Shown: in pieces, positions 1 to 7,607 of the stretch
How the letters are laid out: each line of letters starts with the position of its first letter
How positions within the stretch are numbered: the stretch's first letter is position 1
Assembly (NCBI RefSeq): GCF_000154465.1
Contig: NZ_DS499581.1
Coordinates: forward strand, 1-64,000
DNA: 64,000 nucleotides
Reading direction: 5' to 3'
Origin: Alistipes putredinis DSM 17216
GTDB taxonomy: Bacteria > Bacteroidota > Bacteroidia > Bacteroidales > Rikenellaceae
The notes under the pieces: generated by a model
The model's input: only the letters and a program-made list of their open reading frames with translations
What the model was told of the DNA's origin: nothing
Database searches by the model: none
Position numbers and translations under genes: made by a program

Positions 1-850
1 AGCGCAAACATACTCATAAGCAGACCAGAAAGATGATAATGAGACTGCTTGCATTGCTGGGCAAGATACTGGGAGAAATCCGCAGACAGATGCGCGTCCA
101 TCCGGATGAAGAACTATTGAATTACAAGCAGTTGGATATGCTTGAGACTGTCACAAGGGTATATCGTCAGCAGAAGAACCACTTCAAGAGTGGTGACTCT
201 CGTGAGAGTATCCCTAACCGTATTGTAAGTTTCAGCAAGCCTTACATCAGACCGATAGTCAGAGGCAAGGAGACCAAGATAGTCGAATTTGGATCGAAGT
301 GCAACAACATATTGATTGACGGAATATCGTTTATTGAGAAGCTATCATTCAATGCATTCAATGAAGGAACGAGACTTAAGCACTGTGTGTCATTGTCGAA
401 GAAACTTACAGGCGTTGATGTAAAAAAGATAGGTGGCGACCAGGGTTACTCGGGTAATGACAACAGAACTTTCTGCAAGGAGAATGGTATTGAAACCTCA
501 TTCACTCAGAAAGGACGAACTGGAAAGAATGAAGTTAAGAACGCTACTAAACGAGAACTTGCACGCGTTCGAGCTACAGCAATGGAAGGCTCTTTTGGAA
601 CTCAGAAGGAGCATTATGGTCTGCGAAAGATTGCTGCAAGGATAAAATCGACAGAGATCATGCTGATCTTCTTCGGTATCCACACAGCAAATGTGGTAAA
701 CCTTGCAAGACGAGAGTCAGTCCAAGTAGCTCTTGCAGCCTGATGTTCCACGCATGGAACACGACTTTACGGGAGTGGTAGCTCCAGACGTGACTGAAAA
801 TGAAAAAATCGGCCCTAAAAACAGAGCCGATGATATAAAAAACGATGAGT
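1..850 (+). mobile_element. Insertion sequence, left part outside the window
   Basis: This is the right-hand part of an IS, defined by the partial transposase gene that runs off the left edge. Downstream of the gene are a short palindrome (GTTCCACGCATGGAAC, about 744-759) and a hairpin with arms ATCGGC/GCCGAT near 808-832. The exact right terminus is not clear, and no terminal inverted repeat can be matched because the left end is outside the window. The right boundary is therefore approximate. Confidence 0.45.
3..743 (+). CDS. DDE transposase, C-terminal part (runs off left edge)
   Basis: The reading frame is open to the window edge (RKHTHKQTRK precedes the first Met at 33), so the visible 236 residues are the C-terminal portion of a longer transposase. 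The pattern IDGISFIEKLSFNAFNEGT, then GGDQGYSG, then AMEGSFGTQKEHYGL fits the second Asp and final Glu of a DDE/RNase-H-fold catalytic core, like transposases of the IS1182/ISNCY type. The family assignment is from memory of motifs and is not certain. The basic N-terminal visible segment fits DNA binding. It lies just upstream of a truncated RhuM-type gene, in a region of mobile-element debris. Confidence 0.75.
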   Translation, partial: RKHTHKQTRKMIMRLLALLGKILGEIRRQMRVHPDEELLNYKQLDMLETVTRVYRQQKNHFKSGDSRESIPNRIVSFSKPYIRPIVRGKETKIVEFGSKCNNILIDGISFIEKLSFNAFNEGTRLKHCVSLSKKLTGVDVKKIGGDQGYSGNDNRTFCKENGIETSFTQKGRTGKNEVKNATKRELARVRATAMEGSFGTQKEHYGLRKIAARIKSTEIMLIFFGIHTANVVNLARRESVQVALAA

Positions 851-925
851 ATGATCGGAAAAATAAGGGAAAGTCTGCTGGTTAACTCAAATTGAAGGAA
901 TTAAATGACTATCCCTAAGTAAGCA

Positions 926-1342
926 ATGGAACAGGGAGAAATCATATTATACCAGCCGGATGAAGCGGTCAAGTTGGAAGTGAGGTTGGAAGATGAAACC
1001 GTTTGGCTGACACAAGAACAAATAGCCGACTTGTTCGGGACTAAAAGGCCAGCTATTACCAAACATTTGAACAACATTTACAAAAGCGGCGAACTTGATA
1101 TAGATAGCACATGTTCCATTTTGGAACATATGGGTAATGACGGCAAACAGAGATATACTACTAAATATTATAATCTTGATGCGATTCTGTCAATAGGATA
1201 TCGGGTTAATAGCAAGAACGCAACCCTTTTTAGGAAATGGGCGAATAGTGTATTAAAGGATTATCTTTTAAAGGGGTATTCCATTAATAAACGTTTGTCA
1301 GAACTTGAAAGGACTGTCGCTCAACATACCGAGAAGATAGAC
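926..1342 (+). pseudogene. RhuM-family protein, N-terminal fragment
   Basis: Residues 1-139 resemble the N-terminal DNA-binding part of RhuM-family (virulence RhuM) proteins: VWLTQEQIADLFGTKRPAI, a helix-turn-helix, then YYNLDAILSIGYRVNSK and FRKWANSVLKDYLLKGYSI. Full-length relatives are usually 300 residues or more and continue past the EKID motif with a conserved domain. Here homology stops abruptly after EKID at about 1342. The frame stays open to 1882, but those residues (rich in Q, C and P) are an antisense reading of a mobC gene. The gene was therefore cut at a recombination junction and is probably not functional. RhuM proteins are often found in defence or mobile islands; their biochemical role is not settled. 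Confidence 0.7.
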
Positions 1343-1720
1343 CATGATCCGCTTCAGCTTTCCCAGCAGCCCGTCTATCAGCAGCCTTGTCCTGTAAAAG
1401 CCTGTCTGGTGCGAGAGCTTTGTCAGTTGGTTCAGATTGTTCGCCATTCCCGCCAGGCTGCGCAGCAGCGCATTCTCTTCAGGCGTATGCCTTGCCGTAA
1501 CGGTGGCCGCCAGTGCCACCTCCCTGATATAGACCGCCAGACTCCGGCCGGACTTCCTTGCCCTGAATCTGAGAGCCTCGTAGCTGACGGGGGAGAACTT
1601 CACTGTCACTCCCTTGGTCAGCTTCCGCGTCCTGCCCAGTGCCGGACGGCCGCGTTTTTTCTTCATCTCATTCATATCCTTTGTCATATGTTTTTTCTTT
1701 TTCGTCCGTACTTCTTTCAT
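1298..1720 (-). pseudogene. Mobilization protein MobC-like, C-terminus lost
   Basis: The N-terminus is a run of basic residues, then KKRGRPALGRTRKLTKGVTV. The pattern KGVTVKFSPVSYEALRFRAR and LAVYIREVALAATVTARHTP, followed by LRSLAGMANNLNQLTKLSHQ, is the ribbon-helix-helix and NNLNQ region of MobC/BmgB-type relaxosome accessory proteins. These help the relaxase nick at oriT. Native sequence ends at about LKRIM (near 1343); the last 14 residues are read through the antisense of the RhuM fragment. The downstream relaxase gene expected in this family is gone. It lies 296 bases downstream of the DUF3408 gene on the same strand. Confidence 0.7.
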
Positions 1721-2016
1721 TCCAAAATCTGCGACCGGCGGGAGTGGATTTACCCTCCCTGCAACCGCCGGGCGCTGGGGAGCAAGGGTTTTCGGGAATC
1801 CGGAAACATAACCTTGCTATTACTATTACAGAATCCACCCTTCAAAACAACAGGAAATATTAATATCAATGGTTTCAGATAACCGTTTCCATTCCTGGTC
1901 CGGAAGGTGACAATGAAAGTATATCCGCCGGAGGTGTACCTATATTTTCTACAGTCATCCGTTCCGGCTGATATACGACCGGCAGTCATTCACACGGTCT
2001 GACAGTCACCGGTACT

Positions 2017-2394
2017 CTAAAGTTTCCTCCAGCGTTCGATGTCTTGCCGGTAGGTTTCAAGATGCCGTCTTGCCAGATTCTCCAGCAGCCCGGATACGCT
2101 CATTCCTCGGCAGCCCAGTCTCAGGACGATCATGTCCAGGGCACTACGAGTTTCCTCACTGATGAACACGGCTTTAGGTCCCTTGATTTTAGGGGGAATG
2201 AGATAAGTTTCCCGATACTTTTCCAAAGCCGGGCGCTTCGGTGCCTTCTCCGGCTTTGCCGGCTGTGGGCAGGTTCCGTCAAGTATCTCCCTGAGGGTAC
2301 TTCCCAACTTCTCACACAGGACGGCCATACGGTGCGTATGTCCTTCCGCCATCGTTTTTCCCACAAGGGGCATGTCTTCTTTTCCTTCTTTCAT
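2017..2394 (-). CDS. DUF3408-family mobilization-region protein
   Basis: This 125-residue basic protein has a C-terminal part (about residues 70-125) with AVFISEETRSALDMIVLRLG, SVSGLLENLARRHLETYRQD and a final ERWRKL. That pattern matches the DUF3408 family, which is found next to mobilization or transfer genes of Bacteroidota conjugative elements and is probably a ribbon-helix-helix DNA binder. The N-terminal half is rich in Pro and Lys and looks disordered. A later start at residue 8 (MPLVGKTMAEG) is also possible. Its position upstream of mobC, with iteron-like repeats on its 5' side, suggests a role in the relaxosome or in copy control; this is inference. Confidence 0.7.
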   Translation of the reverse strand: MKEGKEDMPLVGKTMAEGHTHRMAVLCEKLGSTLREILDGTCPQPAKPEKAPKRPALEKYRETYLIPPKIKGPKAVFISEETRSALDMIVLRLGCRGMSVSGLLENLARRHLETYRQDIERWRKL

Positions 2395-2589
2395 AGAAAC
2401 TTGGATTTACGTTGATACGATGGTTTCCCATATACCGGGAAACCGATTGTCGCCGGCAAATAAAACGATAAAAAACAGACGGATCGACACTTAGGGTTCT
2501 GTTGGCGTATTCTTCTGTATCATTCTCTGCTTCAGGGTGTACGGACGGTGAGAACTTCATTATTATACGCATCGGAAGCAGGGCATGAA

Positions 2590-2716
2590 CTTTACGGATG
2601 CAGTTGCAATCACTAAAGACCGATTGCAACCATTAATGATTATAACCGGTCATTAATGGTTGGTTATAATTATTAATGGCCGGTTACAAACACTGATGCC
2701 CGCATCAGTGTTTGTC
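2590..2716. repeat. Iteron-like inverted and direct repeats plus a 13-bp hairpin
   Basis: Copies of a 17-base motif are visible: GGTTATAATTATTAATG (about 2662-2678), GGTTACAAACACTGATG (about 2682-2698, 20-base period), and an inverted copy CATTAATGATTATAACC (about 2631-2647). More degenerate copies with GATTGCAACC and CAATCACTAAAG lie to the left. The rightmost copy forms the 5' arm of a perfect hairpin, ACAAACACTGATG (2686-2698), loop CCCG, CATCAGTGTTTGT (2703-2715). The cluster sits between the divergent DUF3408 and HTH genes. That place and architecture fit an oriT, a replication origin or a multi-operator control region. Confidence 0.6.
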
Positions 2717-2920
2717 CGGCAGGCATCTTTCAGTCCGGATATGGAAGAACATCCTGATAACCGGCCTCTTTACCGGGATGGGACAAAACTGATGGACATC
2801 CGTCATGTTCATAAGCGTCTCCACGATAACATTTGGCGCATCTTTCTATTGTATAAATCAATAAAAGTACATCTTATGAAAAAGAAAGATCGCTTCGATT
2901 CCAATTGAATATCTATTCCG

Positions 2921-2952
2921 GACATCTGATGACATATAATGACATCTGATGA
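2921..2952. repeat. Two direct repeats GACATCTGATGA, 20-base period
   Basis: GACATCTGATGA occurs at 2921-2932 and again at 2941-2952, two helical turns apart. They lie upstream of the HTH gene at 3138 and could be operator half-sites or part of the same control region as the iteron-like cluster. No further copies were seen nearby. Confidence 0.5.
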
Positions 2953-3137
2953 AGGGCCGGAACCATATCCGGGAACAATCATTTACTTTGCGGATGAAAC
3001 AGGCACGCATATGGTGTCAAAGGTAGTCATCCTGTCTTGAAATTCAGGATGTTCCGCTGGGATTCACTAAATTGCGGCACGGAATCCGGATCCGAAGAGA
3101 GAATGAAACAGATGTCAAACCTGAAATTACAGTGATT

Positions 3138-3449
3138 ATGGAAATAGTGAACATTGAGGCAAGGACCTTCGAGGCGATGCTCTCGGCCTTCCGGACGTTC
3201 GCGGACCGGCTGGACACCCTCTGCCGGCTGTACGGCGACATAGAGGAGAAGAAATGGCTGGACAACCAGGAGGTGTGCCTGCTGCTGAAGGTCAGCCCGA
3301 GAACCCTGCAGACCCTCCGTGACAACGGCACGCTGGCATACACACAGATCTGTCACAAGACTTATTACAAGCCCGGGGACGTGGAAAGTATCATCCGGAT
3401 AGTGGAGGAGCGCCGCAAGCGGGCTGAAAGTATGGGAAGGTCGATCTGA
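3138..3449 (+). CDS. Excisionase-like helix-turn-helix protein
   Basis: This is a small protein of about 103 residues. The first half is a predicted helical region (FEAMLSAFRTFADRLDTLCR). The second half carries an excisionase/MerR-type HTH: KKWLDNQEVCLLLKVSPRTL, QTLRDNGTLAYTQ, then YYKPGDVESII. The frame is open from an ATG at 3072, but MEIVNIEARTFEAML at 3138 is the start usual for this family in Bacteroidota elements. Such proteins often accompany a tyrosine recombinase and control excision or transfer. It is followed after 6 bases by a second gene of the same type, probably in one operon. Confidence 0.7.
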   Translation: MEIVNIEARTFEAMLSAFRTFADRLDTLCRLYGDIEEKKWLDNQEVCLLLKVSPRTLQTLRDNGTLAYTQICHKTYYKPGDVESIIRIVEERRKRAESMGRSI

Positions 3450-3455
3450 AAGGCC

Positions 3456-3815
3456 ATGAAAAACGAATGTCGAACAAAAAAAGATCAAGTCATGATGAAT
3501 ACCGATAACCGTCTGCTCACCCGTGAGAGCAGCGAGCATATAAGAGAGTTCTTCTCTACCGTCGAGCGTCTCTCCGTTTCCATGGAGCGTCTCTTTGCCG
3601 GCAGGTCACCGGCGATGGCGGGCGAGAACTTCTATACGGACCGCGAACTGGCTGAAAAGCTGAAAGTGAGCCGCCGCAGCCTGCAACAGTACCGGGACAG
3701 CGGTCTGCTTGCCTTCACCCGGCTAGGCGGCAAGATACTGTACCGTTCTTCCGACATCGAGAAGCTGCTTGACGGCTGCTACAGGGAGGCGAGAACCAGA
3801 CCGGAGGAACTTTAG
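3456..3815 (+). CDS. Second excisionase-like helix-turn-helix protein
   Basis: The layout is the same as the preceding gene: an N-terminal helical segment (SSEHIREFFSTVERLSVSME), then ENFYTDRELAEKLKVSRRSL, QQYRDSGLLAFTRLGG and ILYRSSDIEKLL, an excisionase-type winged HTH. The start at 3456 gives 119 residues; a Met at 3492 (MMNTDNRLLTRESS) is a plausible alternative. Tandem pairs of such genes are common in integrated Bacteroidota elements, where they act as recombination directionality or transcription factors. This one probably works with the recombinase at 6175-7422. Confidence 0.7.
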   Translation: MKNECRTKKDQVMMNTDNRLLTRESSEHIREFFSTVERLSVSMERLFAGRSPAMAGENFYTDRELAEKLKVSRRSLQQYRDSGLLAFTRLGGKILYRSSDIEKLLDGCYREARTRPEEL

Positions 3816-4336
3816 AAAAGTTCCGTACGGGATCGTGAATGAAGGGGCGGGCGGTTGTCATACCGGCCGTCCCTTCGTTTTCTTTCCACCGGATGAACGA
3901 CTTTAATTTGCTCATAAAGTATTTATACACAGAGTGTTTTCTTTATAAATTATGATCCGGTGACGACATTGGCATAACATGGCGGGACATGGAAACATTT
4001 TTCCGGTATGGCAATAAGATACGGGGATTCCATTATAAAAAAAGACCCTTATTTTATTATGTCATTATGTTATTCTGAAATTGGGGCGGGCTGCCCGTGT
4101 ATCGGTGGAACGGTCCGTTCCTGTAATGGCGGCACATCCCGTACTGATATCATTATCCGCCGGCAATGTTGTTTCCCGGTCTTGCCGGAGTGACCTTATG
4201 CCGGCCGGTGACAACCGCATGTCCGTGTGTAAACATGGCGGCGCATAAAAACAGGCACACCCTCCGGGCTCCTGTCCCGTCGGATGCGCCTGTCTCCATC
4301 ATGTCATATACAGCCGGACTACTCCGGCCCATGCCT
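3816..4336. other. Intergenic region, no gene recognised
   Basis: Between the second HTH gene and the converging hypothetical gene I see no convincing coding sequence. The open frames here are short and lack recognisable motifs. There is a GC-rich inverted pair GGGCGGGCGGTTG/CGGCCGTCCC near 3844-3874 that could fold after the HTH gene, but without a good U tract. Confidence 0.4.
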
Positions 4337-4729
4337 CTATCTGAGTATCGGATTCGAGAGCAGTATCTTGTAATAGGCCACCCCGCCAATCTCTACCGGC
4401 ATCCTCGCCATCATGAACTGCACGCTCTTCCTCTCCACCTTCGCCTGCCGCATGAGCCTCTGCACGATAAACCCGGCCGAGAACCTTGCGCATCTTTTAT
4501 CCTTCCAGACGATGAACCCCTCGCTGTCGTCGGCCCGGCAGATATACCAGTCACCCGTCTCGTCATCGTGGGCGAAGTTCACCCGTCCACCGCCGAGGAT
4601 TCCCAATTCGATTGACATCGTCTTTGACAGATAGACGGTTCCCCTGCTGTCAAGGTTGATGGTCCGCTTTCCCTTGTATGTGACTTCCTGCGGACGGGAG
4701 TTTTCCCTGTTGTATACTATCAGTGCCAT
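4337..4729 (-). CDS. Hypothetical protein of the mobile element
   Basis: I do not recognise this 130-residue protein. The start MALIVYNRENSRPQEVTYKG at 4729 is chosen because the upstream in-frame extension (to 4891) overlaps the end of the neighbouring sigma-like gene and looks non-coding. The sequence is a mixed alpha/beta pattern with TINLDSRGTVYLSKTMSIEL, then GDWYICRADDSEGFIVWKDK and a basic C-terminal helix (FIVQRLMRQAKVERKSVQF). No membrane segment or signal peptide is present. It lies 38 bases downstream of the sigma-like HTH gene on the same strand, so the two may be co-transcribed. Similar small proteins occur in integrated Bacteroidota elements. Confidence 0.65.
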   Translation of the reverse strand: MALIVYNRENSRPQEVTYKGKRTINLDSRGTVYLSKTMSIELGILGGGRVNFAHDDETGDWYICRADDSEGFIVWKDKRCARFSAGFIVQRLMRQAKVERKSVQFMMARMPVEIGGVAYYKILLSNPILR

Positions 4730-4767
4730 AATTGTCTTTCTTTTATCGGTTGAACTGTTTTCGTTTT

Positions 4768-5328
4768 TCAATACATGAAGCTTTCCACCGCCAGCATCCG
4801 GCTTCTCCATGCGAAACCGCTGTGGGTACGTACCGCGTCCACTATCCTGCATACTTTCTGCGATATGGCCGATGCCGAGATACCCATGCATTCCGCCAGT
4901 GCCTTGAACGAGAACTGCGCCTCATAGAACCTGAGCATGAACATCCGGTATTCCTCGTAGGAGAACTTCTGCCTTACGAAACGCAGTATGTCCTTAACCA
5001 GCCTCTCGCACCCGTTCAGGTCGTCCTCGGAAAGGAATTTTGCCTCCTCGCCACATCGGAGGAAGAAATCATCTTCAGGGTGTGCATACCGGTTCTCCCT
5101 TTTAATCTTTACCAGGGCCGCCTTTTTGTAGCATCCGATGAAATACGCGTCATAGTCCGTTATGTCCTTTCCGGGAACCAGCACCTGCCTTCTTACGAAA
5201 AGGTAGGTGTCATGGAAATTGTCCTCGTCCAGCATTCCGTACCGGCGTAACGTCCCTCTCAACCTGTCATAGGATTTTGTGAACCACTCGTTGAACAGTC
5301 TTTCCTTTTCTGCGCTCTTGTCTGCCAT
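4768..5328 (-). CDS. Sigma-70-like / ECF-like HTH protein
   Basis: This 186-residue protein has an ECF sigma factor layout: an N-terminal FNEWFTKSYDRLRGTLRRYG region like sigma region 2, and a C-terminal region-4-like HTH (YEEYRMFMLRFYEAQFSFKA, LAECMGISASAISQKVCRIV). ECF factors are normally about 180-200 residues, which fits. The start MADKSAEKERLFNEW at 5328 is preferred over the upstream Met at 5439, whose extension is Cys/Lys-rich and unlike the family. It probably regulates element genes rather than binding a host anti-sigma factor, as no anti-sigma gene is adjacent. A large fold-back structure lies 90-210 bases upstream of its start. Confidence 0.65.
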   Translation of the reverse strand: MADKSAEKERLFNEWFTKSYDRLRGTLRRYGMLDEDNFHDTYLFVRRQVLVPGKDITDYDAYFIGCYKKAALVKIKRENRYAHPEDDFFLRCGEEAKFLSEDDLNGCERLVKDILRFVRQKFSYEEYRMFMLRFYEAQFSFKALAECMGISASAISQKVCRIVDAVRTHSGFAWRSRMLAVESFMY

Positions 5329-5415
5329 AGCCTTATGTTTTTTTTGAGTCGTACATTTGTACGTTATACATGGCCTACACGGGTAGGCATTCTTATTTCT
5401 TGTGCTTCCTCCAGT

Positions 5416-5539
5416 TTGTTTTTCGGCGGTCTCCGGCAAGGCTTGCCGTGAAAAAATACGCTCACGCGAAGCGTGAGGAAGATTTTTTCACGAGCAACCA
5501 GCCCGCAGGGCCGCCTTGCGGGACCGGCCTGAAAAACAA
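5416..5539. other. Cloverleaf-like four-stem fold-back structure
   Basis: Four nested stems are readable. The closing stem pairs 5416-5424 (TTGTTTTTC) with 5531-5539 (GAAAAACAA) and continues GGC/GCC and GGTC/GACC with small bulges. Inside it are: a hairpin CGGCAA-GGC-TTGCCG (5434-5448 region); a long hairpin TGAAAAAAT/ATTTTTTCA capped by CTCACGC-GAA-GCGTGAG (5449-5490); and CCCGCAGG/CCTTGCGGG (5502-5522). It has no coding content and lies in the upstream region of the sigma-like gene. It could be a structured RNA, a single-strand recombination or transfer site, or a regulatory leader. Confidence 0.6.
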
Positions 5540-5897
5540 CTATTTTTGCCGCAAGAAATGAGGATGACAGATTACTTCCTTCTATCTATTGTCTGTCCGG
5601 TGAGAATTTAGATTCCATGCAGCTTTTCTGTCTTCGGTATGTTTGGAGAAATATTCAAGGATATGAAATGAGAACGGCAATACGTGATGTTGCGGAAGGA
5701 ATGGATATGGGATTGGAAACAGGAAGCGTGCCCGGGTTTTCATGCAGTTTATACGGCGGTGTTGATTTTGAGGAGGATTACAGGGAAGTGACAGGATGGT
5801 CGGCTGTCGGAAAAGAAGCAATACCGGCGGACGTGGATATGGGCAAAACCACCCGTACATGCAATGCAGAGGGAGCAGGAGAGCCTTCACCACAGCC

Positions 5898-5940
5898 GGA
5901 GCCCCTTTTCATGCCGTATCCCGACATGAAAAGGGGCTCC
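5898..5940. repeat. Perfect 16-bp inverted repeat
   Basis: GGAGCCCCTTTTCATG (5898-5913) and CATGAAAAGGGGCTCC (5925-5940) form a perfect 16-bp stem with an 11-base loop. It is followed on the plus strand by a pyrimidine-rich stretch, so it could act as a terminator or as a protein-binding site near the recombinase gene. The surrounding 5329-6174 region holds no convincing gene. Confidence 0.6.
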
Positions 5941-6045
5941 TGGACAATTCTTTTCCTTTTTCCTTGTCGCACATGCACTACGTCGGTCGCAGTTTTCGCC
6001 TTCTGAATCAATTTTCCCGTCCGTCACCCGCGCATTCGGAGCGTT

Positions 6046-6089
6046 TTTCCGGCAGAAAATTTCACCGTACGGAAATTTTCTGCCGGAAA
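6046..6089. repeat. Perfect 18-bp inverted repeat beside the integrase gene
   Basis: The arms at 6046-6063 and 6072-6089 (TTTCCGGCAGAAAATTTC and its complement) pair perfectly around an 8-base loop. It lies 86 bases past the stop codon of the recombinase gene. There is no U tract on the minus strand, so it is not a standard terminator for that gene. Its position suggests a possible element-end or recombinase-related site; this is inference. Confidence 0.55.
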
Positions 6090-6174
6090 CCGGAGGGAAA
6101 ACGCGCAGATCCGCGGGGACGGCGGAACTTTGATGAAGAAGGGGAAAAATCACTCGTCCCGTAAATGCCTTCCC

Positions 6175-7422
6175 TCAGATGGCATCGCATATCTCCTTCT
6201 CCATCTTTTCCAGCTTATGGGACAGGACTTCCATGTCGCTGCTGATCTTCTGGTTGGTTATCCGGGCATATATCTGGGTGGTTTTCAAATCCGTATGACC
6301 CAAAAGACGGCTTACGGTCTCGATGGGCACACCGTGCGAGAGCAGCACGGTGGTGGCGTTCGTATGCCGGGCAACATGGTAGGTCAGCCGTATCTTGAAA
6401 CCGCACTGCCTACCAAGTTCCTTCAATATGACGTTGCATCTGCTGCTGCTCGGTACCGGAAATACATGATCGTCCTTGGACAGCCCCTTGTACTTCTCTA
6501 TGATGCGCCTGGGAACGTCCAGCAGGCGGATGTTGGACTCGGTGTTCGTCTTCCGCCGGCGGGTGATGATCCAGAGGTTGCCGTCGAAGAAGGTCTGGAG
6601 CCGGTCAGTCGTCAGCGCCTTCACGTCTGCGTATGCCAGTCCGGTAAACACCGAGAAGATGAAGAGGTCACGTACCAGTTCGCAGGTCCCGCTTTTCACC
6701 GGGACCTCCATCAGCGTCTGTATCTCACGCTCCGTCAGGTAGCCCCGGTCAACGCTCTCGAAGGAGTTGATGTACCCGGCGAAGGGATTGAAGGGAAGTG
6801 CACCGCTGTTGCGGGCGATGGAGATGATGTGCTTGAGCCCGATCATGTAACCCCATACGGTATTGGTGCGGCATTTCTTCTCCGTACGCAGAAAATACTC
6901 GAAGTTGTTGATGAAGGTCAGGTTGAGTTCCTTCAGGGGGATGTCGTCACGTCGGTACACTTTCGGGACGAACTCGCACAGGTGCTTGTATATGGTACGG
7001 TAGCGGTTGTATGTCCCCTGTACGCGGCTGTGTCCCACTTTCTTGATGAACTCCTCGTTGTGCTGTTCGAAGAGTTTCAGCAAAGTCTCCCGTTTCACGC
7101 CCAGTCCGAGGTAGACATCCCTCAGCCTGGCAGCAGTGACATAGCCGTCGGACTGCATCAGTTCCTGGTAACGACGGTTCACGTCCACACGTATCCGGTC
7201 AACCGCCGCATTGATTTTCTGTGCCTCGACGCTCTTGCCGGTGGCACGTGCCGTTTTCACGTCCCAAAGTTTCGGGGGTACGTCCAGCTTGCAGCTGAAC
7301 TGCTTGATTTCGCCGTCCACCGTAAGACGGCACATCAGGGGGAGATAGCCGTTGGCTCTCTCGCTGCCCTTCTTCACGTAGAAGAGGATTTTGAAAGTCG
7401 ATCTGCTCATACTCGTTTTCAT
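6175..7422 (-). CDS. Site-specific tyrosine recombinase (integrase)
   Basis: This 415-residue protein has an N-terminal arm-binding region with the KGSERANGYLPLMCRLTVDG pattern, a SAM-like core-binding domain (about residues 115-215) and a C-terminal catalytic domain. Readable catalytic motifs are HVARHTNATT (His-x-x-Arg), LLGHTDLKTTQIYARI (His and nucleophile Tyr) and a Lys in RRRKTNTES. The position usually held by the first catalytic Arg reads FTGLAYADV, without Arg, as is known for the CTnDOT integrase group. It probably integrates and excises the surrounding element. A minus-strand TAACTTTG -7 box lies at 7439-7446. The length is normal for this family. Confidence 0.9.
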   Translation of the reverse strand: MKTSMSRSTFKILFYVKKGSERANGYLPLMCRLTVDGEIKQFSCKLDVPPKLWDVKTARATGKSVEAQKINAAVDRIRVDVNRRYQELMQSDGYVTAARLRDVYLGLGVKRETLLKLFEQHNEEFIKKVGHSRVQGTYNRYRTIYKHLCEFVPKVYRRDDIPLKELNLTFINNFEYFLRTEKKCRTNTVWGYMIGLKHIISIARNSGALPFNPFAGYINSFESVDRGYLTEREIQTLMEVPVKSGTCELVRDLFIFSVFTGLAYADVKALTTDRLQTFFDGNLWIITRRRKTNTESNIRLLDVPRRIIEKYKGLSKDDHVFPVPSSSRCNVILKELGRQCGFKIRLTYHVARHTNATTVLLSHGVPIETVSRLLGHTDLKTTQIYARITNQKISSDMEVLSHKLEKMEKEICDAI

Positions 7423-7607
7423 ACTTTTTTGATTGTTACAAAGTTAATATCAAGCGAGTTGTCTCCAAGTATGAAAAATTGTGCAAATTACTGAAATATA
7501 ACCTGTTGTACCGTTTCTTGTTCCTATTATATCAGTAACGATATGGGAACTGAAGTCTTTCGCAACTTTTATCGAACCTCCTTTTTCAGCTTATGCAGTA
7601 TTATGAG

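Noticed and set aside
2660..2908. 82-residue plus-strand ORF
   Set aside because: It overlaps the iteron-like repeats and shows no protein-like pattern.
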